Shown in pieces: positions 37,106 to 42,312 of a DNA stretch of 42,312 bases (its first letter is position 1; each line of letters begins with the position of its first letter). The notes below the pieces were generated by a model, which worked only from the letters and a program-made list of their open reading frames with translations, did not search any database and had not been told where the DNA came from. A program made the position numbers and the translations under genes. Origin of the DNA: Nostocales cyanobacterium Centralia_MAG_434 (GTDB lineage: Bacteria > Cyanobacteriota > Cyanobacteriia > Cyanobacteriales > Nostocaceae); the NCBI GenBank assembly GCA_021324415.1, contig JAJPJF010000141.1, positions 1 through 42,312 on the forward strand. Direction: 5' to 3'.

Positions 37106-37333
37106 GGTAATGCAAAGTTTTTATGAAGTTGCTGACTTTGTTACGAATGTTTGCTTAAATATGTTGCGGGAACTGTTGAAAGGCAAACAGCCGTCATAGA
37201 CGAGAGCAAAAGCCGGGACGAATCATGTTCTCTTGCACCTCCCTTCCTTTACTCACTCATCCTCTCCCCCTCTTCCCATTCCAGGGTTGCGTAGTTGACA
37301 ATGGGTTGAATGTGTTTCAAATAATTCAACGTT

Positions 37334-37588
37334 ATGCCCAGAACTCCAAATGAATACGCAGTTCATCTCCTCATGGAAAGTGGTCACCGGGAAGAAGTAC
37401 GTTTTCCGACAATTCAAGATTTTCAGAAGTGGTATAGTGGCGAACTCACGCCAAAATCAACTTCTGATGACTTCATTAACGTGCCAATTAAGAACATTCA
37501 GGGTGAGTATATGGTGGTTCGTCCTTCTCGGATTGTGGCAATCCGCGTAGAACCTGTTTTTAATTCAAGTGTAGAAAGATTTACATAA
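37334..37588 (+). CDS. Small conserved-looking hypothetical protein
   Basis: An 84-residue soluble protein, not matched to a named family. It looks like a small alpha/beta domain (NEYAVHLLMESGHREEVRFP, then TIQDFQKWYSGELTPKSTSD, and GEYMVVRPSRIVAIRVEPVF). It is the first gene of a tight run: its stop is four bases before mltA, and mltA ends three bases before lpxD, so the three are probably co-transcribed. That links it to envelope growth by context only. Confidence 0.7.
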   Translation: MPRTPNEYAVHLLMESGHREEVRFPTIQDFQKWYSGELTPKSTSDDFINVPIKNIQGEYMVVRPSRIVAIRVEPVFNSSVERFT

Positions 37589-37592
37589 ATTT

Positions 37593-38855
37593 ATGAGAAA
37601 AACGCTTGCTTTGGTTTCATTGAGTTTAGGAATGACCTTTGTAAACCCAGTCTGCTCAGTTTTTGCTCAGGTTTCAAGCTTACCACCTTTACCATTACCG
37701 ATTGAACCTGAAATTTCGCCACAGCCACAGCAAGTACCAATCCAGCCTTACAGACCACCATTGCTAGTACCAGTTAATGTGGGAGACTGTAACTCTACAT
37801 ACAATTGCTTGGGTTGGGATGATCAAATTTGGGGTGAGAACGGTCAACCAGGTGATCGCGAGGCGCTGCTAGCATCGATAGATAATAGTCTGCATTACTT
37901 GACTACTGACAAGGCACTGATAACGTATCAGAATTATCCTGTGAGAGATATTACTCTTGAGCGCGTCCGTCGTAGTTTACTACGTTTTCGAGAACTAGTG
38001 AGTGAAGCCAAATCACCAGCGGAATTGGAAGCTGCTGTGCATCAGGAATTCGTTTTTTACAAGTCAGTCGGTAATGATGGCAGGGGTACAGTTAAGTTTA
38101 CTGCCTATTACGATCCTGTGTATACGGCTAGTCGTGTTCGCACACCAATCTATAAGTATCCTATCTACCGACTGCCACCAAATTTTGAGCAATGGGCTAA
38201 ACCCCACCCAACACGGTTGGAGTTGGAAGGGAAAGATGGTTTATTGGGTAACAAAAGTCACCTGCACGGGTTGGAGATTTTTTGGTTCCGTGATCGTCTA
38301 GAAGCATACATGGTACAAATCCAAGGTTCTGCCCAACTCCATCTCACTGATGGGACGACAACAGCTGTTGGCTACGCCGGTGGCACAGATTACCCTTGGA
38401 CTAGCATAGGGCGCGAGTTGGCCAAAGATGGCAAACTTCCCTTAAAAGGTCTAACACTACCAAATGTGGTTCATTATTTCCAACAACATCCTAAGGAAAT
38501 GAATAATTATTTCCCACGTTGGAAACGGTTTGTCTTTTTCAAGGAAACCAAAGGCGGACTGGCTATGGGAAGTATTCGTGTACCGGTTACACCAGAGCGT
38601 TCGATAGCTACAGATAAGTCTCTCATGCCTCCGGGAGCACTAGCGTTAGTAAATACAAGCTTGCCCTATCCTACAGAAAGCGGAAGGCTGCAATATCGTA
38701 CAGTTAACCGTTTTGTGCTTGATCAGGATGCAGGAAGCGCTATCAAAGGACCAGGTCGAGTAGACTACTATATGGGAACAGGTAAATTAGCTGGTGAGAG
38801 GGCTGGCGTCGCAGGTGGCGATGGCGAACTATATTATTTATTGCTGAGGGAATAA
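37593..38855 (+). CDS. mltA: Murein lytic transglycosylase A (MltA)
   Basis: MltA cleaves peptidoglycan glycan strands to 1,6-anhydro ends in the periplasm. The 420-residue protein starts with a signal peptide (TLALVSLSLGMTFVNPVCSV, then FAQ) and a Pro-rich linker. The MltA domain follows: FTAYYDPVYTASRVRTPIYK, EIFWFRDRLEAYMVQIQGSA, and QLHLTDGTTTAVGYAGGTDY. The C-terminal 3D domain has VLDQDAGSAIKGPGRVDYYM, with its Asp residues including the catalytic one. No lipobox Cys is visible, so it may be a soluble periplasmic form. It lies between the small protein and lpxD with gaps of four and three bases. Confidence 0.93.
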   Translation: MRKTLALVSLSLGMTFVNPVCSVFAQVSSLPPLPLPIEPEISPQPQQVPIQPYRPPLLVPVNVGDCNSTYNCLGWDDQIWGENGQPGDREALLASIDNSLHYLTTDKALITYQNYPVRDITLERVRRSLLRFRELVSEAKSPAELEAAVHQEFVFYKSVGNDGRGTVKFTAYYDPVYTASRVRTPIYKYPIYRLPPNFEQWAKPHPTRLELEGKDGLLGNKSHLHGLEIFWFRDRLEAYMVQIQGSAQLHLTDGTTTAVGYAGGTDYPWTSIGRELAKDGKLPLKGLTLPNVVHYFQQHPKEMNNYFPRWKRFVFFKETKGGLAMGSIRVPVTPERSIATDKSLMPPGALALVNTSLPYPTESGRLQYRTVNRFVLDQDAGSAIKGPGRVDYYMGTGKLAGERAGVAGGDGELYYLLLRE

Positions 38856-38858
38856 AAG

Positions 38859-39896
38859 ATGAAATTCAGCGAAATTTTACAAAGACTTGGTGACGCCGCC
38901 GCATCTAATAGTCTTACTGCTAACAAAGAATATGACCCAGAAATTACAGGTCTAGCTGCAGTTGAGCAAGCGACAAGTGGGACTCTCAGCTATATAGAAG
39001 GAGCCAAGTTTGCCAGTTTGGTTGGTAAGACCAATGCGAGTGCCTTGATTATCCCTCAAGACAAAGCATTACAAGCACAAGCACAAGAGCGTGGTATCGT
39101 TTGGATAGCCACATCAGAACCACGACTGTTATTTGCCAAAGCAATCACACTGTTCTACCAACCTTGGCGTCCGCTTCCAGAAATTCATCCCACTGCAGTT
39201 ATTCATCCTACTGCTAAAGTGGGTAATGGAGTATACATCGGTCCACATGTTGTGATTCAGCAAGGGGTAGAAATTGGCAATGGAGTATGCATCCATCCCA
39301 ATGTAGTGATTTATCCAGAAGTTAAGATAGGCGATCGCACCACCTTACATGCTAACTGTACTATCCATGAACGCACTCATATCGGTGCTGATTGTGTTAT
39401 CCATAGTGGTGCTGTTATTGGTTCTGAAGGCTTTGGTTTTGTTCCTACCTCAACTGGCTGGGTAAAAATTGAACAATCTGGCTACACTGTTCTAGAGGAT
39501 GGTGTAGAAGTCGGTTGCAATAGCGCCGTTGACCGACCCACTGTAGGAGAAACACGGGTAGGACGATATACTAAAATCGATAACTTAGTACAAATAGGTC
39601 ACGGTTCTCAAATAGGTGCAGGCTGTGCATTAGCAGGTCAGTCTGGCATGGCAGGAGGCGTAAAACTTGGAAATGGCGTCATTTTAGCTGGACAAGCTGG
39701 AATTGCGAATCAAGTTAAGATGGGGGATAGAGCGATCGCCTCTGCTCAAGCAGGAGTTCATAGTGATGTTGCATCAGGAGAAATTGTCTCTGGATCTCCC
39801 GCCATACCCTACAAAACATACTTAAAAGTATCAGCTTTGCTTCAGCGTTTACCAGAAATGTATGAATCTTTCAAGAAATTGAGAAGGACTTCATAA
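38859..39896 (+). CDS. lpxD: UDP-3-O-acylglucosamine N-acyltransferase LpxD
   Basis: LpxD adds the N-linked hydroxyacyl chain to UDP-3-O-acyl-glucosamine in lipid A synthesis, in the cytoplasm. The 345-residue protein has the N-terminal uridine-binding domain (about 1-100), then a left-handed beta-helix of hexapeptide repeats (IHPTAKVGNGVYIGPHVVIQ, IGDRTTLHANCTIHERTHIG). The catalytic His is about 248 in NLVQIGHGSQIGAG, and GSEGFGFVPTSTGWVKIEQS is a family signature. The C-terminus ends SALLQRLPEMYESFKKLRRT. It follows mltA by three bases. No lpxA, lpxC or fabZ is in view, unlike the usual cyanobacterial lpx cluster. Confidence 0.95.
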   Translation: MKFSEILQRLGDAAASNSLTANKEYDPEITGLAAVEQATSGTLSYIEGAKFASLVGKTNASALIIPQDKALQAQAQERGIVWIATSEPRLLFAKAITLFYQPWRPLPEIHPTAVIHPTAKVGNGVYIGPHVVIQQGVEIGNGVCIHPNVVIYPEVKIGDRTTLHANCTIHERTHIGADCVIHSGAVIGSEGFGFVPTSTGWVKIEQSGYTVLEDGVEVGCNSAVDRPTVGETRVGRYTKIDNLVQIGHGSQIGAGCALAGQSGMAGGVKLGNGVILAGQAGIANQVKMGDRAIASAQAGVHSDVASGEIVSGSPAIPYKTYLKVSALLQRLPEMYESFKKLRRTS

Positions 39897-39993
39897 AACC
39901 TCGCAGGCTGCGGAAGAGAGTCTTTAGACCTGAGAGTGTCAACTTCTCATCCCAAAGATAAATTTGCTTTCTTGTGACTCATACTGACCCCTA

Positions 39994-40029
39994 TACAAAC
40001 GCGATTTATCAATCGTGTTTGTACTTTTA
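39994..40029 (+). terminator. Hairpin downstream of lpxD
   Basis: TACAAACGCGATT and AATCGTGTTTGTA pair over 13 positions with one wobble, a TATC loop and then CTTTTAT. It lies about 100 bp after the lpxD stop and probably ends the mltA-lpxD transcript. Confidence 0.6.
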
Positions 40030-40256
40030 TGATGTATATTTCATACATTTGAAAATTACCACAAATTCAGAATTTACCTCATTGAAGAAATTTCAGCTTT
40101 AGTTCAAGATAAAAACTAAGTGAGCTAGTACAAATCAACAACTCGTCAGAGTTGTCATTAAACATTGGTTACAAAAAACCCATGACTAACGAATGCGAGT
40201 TGTGACAAGCTAAGAAACCTTCCTGCGGGGTAGGCTTTTCAATACACTGGCTTTTA

Positions 40257-40421
40257 ATGATAAAGGACATTCAACGTTATAACCTGATACGAAGGAGTAT
40301 AAATAGTTATGCCGTTGATACGTTAGCGACCGTTGTAAAAATAGACTTGGCCAATAATAACAAGCAACTACCAGGCACTGTATCAGCTGAGATTGTAGAT
40401 GTTCCTGTTCAAAAAGCCTAA
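40257..40421 (+). CDS. Possible small protein, 54 residues
   Basis: An ATG-TAA frame that reads MIKDIQRYNLIRRSINSYAV, then DTLATVVKIDLANNNKQLPG and TVSAEIVDVPVQKA. The composition is protein-like, and a strong terminator follows 90 bp downstream. Against it, no ribosome-binding site precedes the ATG. A clear AAGGAG (about 40294-40299) lies before a different-frame ATG at 40310, which gives only MPLIR. It may be a real small gene, a frame-damaged remnant, or part of a non-coding RNA. No family is recognised. Confidence 0.25.
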   Translation: MIKDIQRYNLIRRSINSYAVDTLATVVKIDLANNNKQLPGTVSAEIVDVPVQKA

Positions 40422-40509
40422 TTAGTCATTAATCACTATGATTGTATAAAGATAACTCAGCAGAAACATAAAATTTGTGTTTTTAAGCTATTTTCGGAGA
40501 AAATAGAAA

Positions 40510-40542
40510 ACAAAGGGAGGAAATGCCTACCTTTGTTTTTTT
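40510..40542 (+). terminator. Strong intrinsic terminator
   Basis: ACAAAGGGAGG and CCTACCTTTGT form an 11-position stem with one mismatch, an AAATG loop and a run of seven Ts. It ends whatever is transcribed from the lpxD-STAND gap and isolates the STAND gene start 130 bp further on. Confidence 0.8.
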
Positions 40543-40671
40543 GCGCTATGCTTAGTGGTGTCCAATTTAGAGTATTTACAATTCTAAAAATACATGTAAA
40601 CTTCATATTCATGAATAACAATAGTACCAAGGTAAATCAGGAAAAGCTAACTTAAATCTGGAGAAAAATAT

Positions 40672-42312
40672 ATGCCAGACAGTGTTCTCACAGCGAAGAT
40701 CAGGAACGAATTTATTGATCAATTGGCTGTTGGGAATTACATAGTTAAGGTTGGATCTAGTCATGGGGCTGTAGTAAATGCCGCAACAGAGGAAAACCAA
40801 ACCACTGTGCACTCGCGCTCCACTCCCATCCTAATGCTTCCGCATCCTTGTCAGAAATTAGTAAATCGTCAGGAAACAATTAAAGCCGCGATCGCTACTT
40901 TACAGTCTGGACAATCAGTAGAATTTCATGGTCCAGCAGGTTATGGGAAAAGTTCTTTGATACGTTATTTAGCCCATAGTCATCAACTTAGGTCGTCTTT
41001 CCCTGATGGTGTAATCAGCTTATCTCCTCTTCACCCATATGTTGATGATATCCTCCAAACTATGTGGGAAGCATTTTATGAAGCTGATAATCCTTATAAA
41101 CAAGTCAGTCAACAAATTTATCAACAACTAAAGGATAAACAGGCTCTGGTTGTTCTAGATGAAGATAAACTCATCAAGCAGGAGCTAGAAGAGTTGATGC
41201 ACACTGCCAGTAAATGTACCTTCCTCGTAGCTTCTTCAACCAGTCGTATTCGGCAGGGGGGAGTCTCTATAATGTTAAGTGGGCTTTCCAGCAGTGATGC
41301 ACTCACTTTTGTCGAAGGAGAACTACAACGCTCTCTTACCCCAGAGGAACTGCCATCTGCACAATTACTATGCACCGTCCTTTCAGGACATCCAATGCAT
41401 ATACAGCTTGTGATTGCAAGTATATTGGCAAATGGGAAATCTATTACCGAAGTCGTTGGTCAATTGCCAACCTCTGCACCTAGAGATTATCTTATCCAAC
41501 AAATTGGACTATCGCTATCACAACCACAAAGAAACATTCTGACCCTATTAGTTGTCATGAATGGCGTTGGACTCCAAAGCGAACAGATCATAGCGATCGC
41601 GCAACAACCCGATGCCCTCACTATACTTGAAGAATTACAGAGGCGTCGTCTTGTACAGTTTAATGGAACTCATTACAGTGTTAGTAAAGCCATAGTTGAA
41701 GTTTTACCATCAGAATGGAAGGCAACAAAACTTGAAGAGCAAGTGATCGCCTACTTCACAAAGTGGGCTGAACGTTATAGTCAGCAATCCAAAAGTTTGT
41801 TGTTAGAAATTGATGTGATCGTACAGATCATAGATCTTGCTCTAAAAAGCAATCGTTGGCAAGATGTCTTACGTCTTGTACAAGCCATCGAAGGCGCAAT
41901 AGCTTTGAGTAGGCGATGGATTTTGTGGGAGCGGGTCTTGCTAAGAGGACTGCAAGCATCTCATTTAGAACAAGATCAAGCTGCAGAAGCTTGGGCATTG
42001 CATCAACTAGGAACTTGTGCCCTATGTTTGGAAGACAATGCTAGAGCAACCCATTACCTTACCAAAGCATTACAACTACGGGAATCCCTAGATGACGAGA
42101 TAGGACTTTCCGTCACCCGCCACAATTTTAACTTGCTGAACATTTCTCCTGTGGATCAAACAAAGTCACATTTAGTCGTAGATACTGTTACGCAATTAAA
42201 TACTGTGACACAAATAGACCAACCTCAGCACTCCAGCAATCCTCAGACAGAGCCTGTGACACAAATAGACCAACCTCAGCACTCCAGCAATCCTCAGACA
42301 GAGCCTGTGACA
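40672..42312 (+). CDS. STAND-type P-loop NTPase with amyloid-like N-terminal motif and 51-bp repeats (3' end outside window)
   Basis: The frame is open from ATG 40672 (with TGGAGAAA upstream) to the window edge, at least 547 residues. Residues about 10-36 are a short motif, IRNEFIDQLAVGNYIVKVGS, then SHGAVVN, resembling amyloid-type signalling motifs of NLR-like proteins. The NTPase follows: Walker A GPAGYGKSS at 88-95, Walker B-like ALVVLDEDK with Asp163, sensor-like FLVASSTSRIR, and a GHPMHIQLVIASIL helix as in NB-ARC/STAND proteins. Residues about 285-480 contain winged-helix-like and helical TPR-like parts (AWALHQLGTCALCLEDNARA, THYLTKALQLRESLDD). From 512 on, exact copies of VTQIDQPQHSSNPQTEP begin. 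No effector domain is visible within the window. Confidence 0.82.
   Translation, partial: MPDSVLTAKIRNEFIDQLAVGNYIVKVGSSHGAVVNAATEENQTTVHSRSTPILMLPHPCQKLVNRQETIKAAIATLQSGQSVEFHGPAGYGKSSLIRYLAHSHQLRSSFPDGVISLSPLHPYVDDILQTMWEAFYEADNPYKQVSQQIYQQLKDKQALVVLDEDKLIKQELEELMHTASKCTFLVASSTSRIRQGGVSIMLSGLSSSDALTFVEGELQRSLTPEELPSAQLLCTVLSGHPMHIQLVIASILANGKSITEVVGQLPTSAPRDYLIQQIGLSLSQPQRNILTLLVVMNGVGLQSEQIIAIAQQPDALTILEELQRRRLVQFNGTHYSVSKAIVEVLPSEWKATKLEEQVIAYFTKWAERYSQQSKSLLLEIDVIVQIIDLALKSNRWQDVLRLVQAIEGAIALSRRWILWERVLLRGLQASHLEQDQAAEAWALHQLGTCALCLEDNARATHYLTKALQLRESLDDEIGLSVTRHNFNLLNISPVDQTKSHLVVDTVTQLNTVTQIDQPQHSSNPQTEPVTQIDQPQHSSNPQTEPVT
42205..42312 (+). repeat. 51-bp exact in-frame tandem repeat
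   Basis: Unit 1 (42205-42255) and unit 2 (42256-42306) are identical, and a third begins at 42307 and runs off the end. Each unit encodes 17 residues, VTQIDQPQHSSNPQTEP. Identity at the DNA level points to recent expansion, or to gene conversion between units. Confidence 0.95.

Larger units (their letters stand above)
39897..40671. other. 775-bp gap between lpxD and the STAND NTPase gene
   Basis: This gap holds a hairpin just after lpxD (39994-40023), a CAACTC-GTCA-GAGTTG hairpin near 40138-40155, a possible 54-residue ORF (40257-40421), and a strong terminator (40510-40542). About 130 bp remain as leader to the STAND NTPase gene. No longer convincing gene is seen on either strand. Confidence 0.6.

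Overview
The window looks like chromosomal DNA of a filamentous cyanobacterium, probably a member of the Nostocales. The evidence is the many HIP1-type GCGATCGC octamers, a CpcS/CpeS-type phycobiliprotein lyase and a CpcG-type rod-core linker, many short tandemly repeated repeats (STRRs) between genes, and a dense set of sensor kinases, Ser/Thr kinases and PP2C phosphatases. I see no transposase, integrase, rRNA, CRISPR array or phage structural gene. Most of the window is ordinary core and lineage-typical content.

Layout. 1-6.4 kb: the 3' end of queC, a CNNM/CorC-type membrane protein, two secreted proteins of unknown role, a CAU-anticodon tRNA, pyrE, thiC under a TPP riboswitch, and an RluE/RsuA-type pseudouridine synthase. 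6.5-11.6 kb: a signalling block with a PAS histidine kinase, a zinc-ribbon/pseudokinase/PP2C phosphatase and an FHA/zinc-ribbon/Ser-Thr kinase. The phosphatase gene lies between two inverted copies of a repeat of roughly 100 bp. 11.6-15.2 kb: a small hypothetical protein, an HTH/coiled-coil/GrpE-like protein, and a membrane histidine kinase next to a NarL-type response regulator. 15.2-20.4 kb: redox and envelope genes: sulfiredoxin, a 2OG-Fe(II) oxygenase, a small zinc-finger-like protein, msrB, ddl, a two-TM protein and an M4 (protealysin-type) metalloprotease. 20.6-22.8 kb: a phycobilisome-related cluster of bilin lyase, an overlapping zincin-type metallopeptidase and a CpcG linker. 22.8-29.3 kb: rluD, a membrane protein, a 2H-phosphoesterase-like protein (DUF1868-like), holA, a DUF4168 protein, a PAS-LuxR regulator and a GNAT acetyltransferase. 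29.3-33.3 kb: a 1348-residue hybrid histidine kinase. 33.6-37.0 kb, minus strand: a glutamine-synthetase-like gene, an amidohydrolase (together a split FluG/NodGS pair) and a TIR-like Rossmannoid protein. 37.3-39.9 kb: a tight operon of a small conserved protein, mltA and lpxD. From 40.67 kb to the end: an open-ended STAND-type P-loop NTPase.

The most unusual part is the right-hand end. The STAND NTPase has a short N-terminal hydrophobic/glycine/histidine motif that resembles the amyloid-type signalling motifs of bacterial NLR-like proteins. Downstream it has an exact 51-bp in-frame tandem repeat that runs off the window edge. Between lpxD and this gene lie a hairpin, a possible 54-residue small gene and a strong intrinsic terminator. 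Other items worth attention are the lyase/zincin/linker cluster, the HTH-GrpE fusion, the split FluG pair beside a TIR-like gene, and the inverted repeats around the phosphatase gene. All assignments come from reading motifs; no database search was run.
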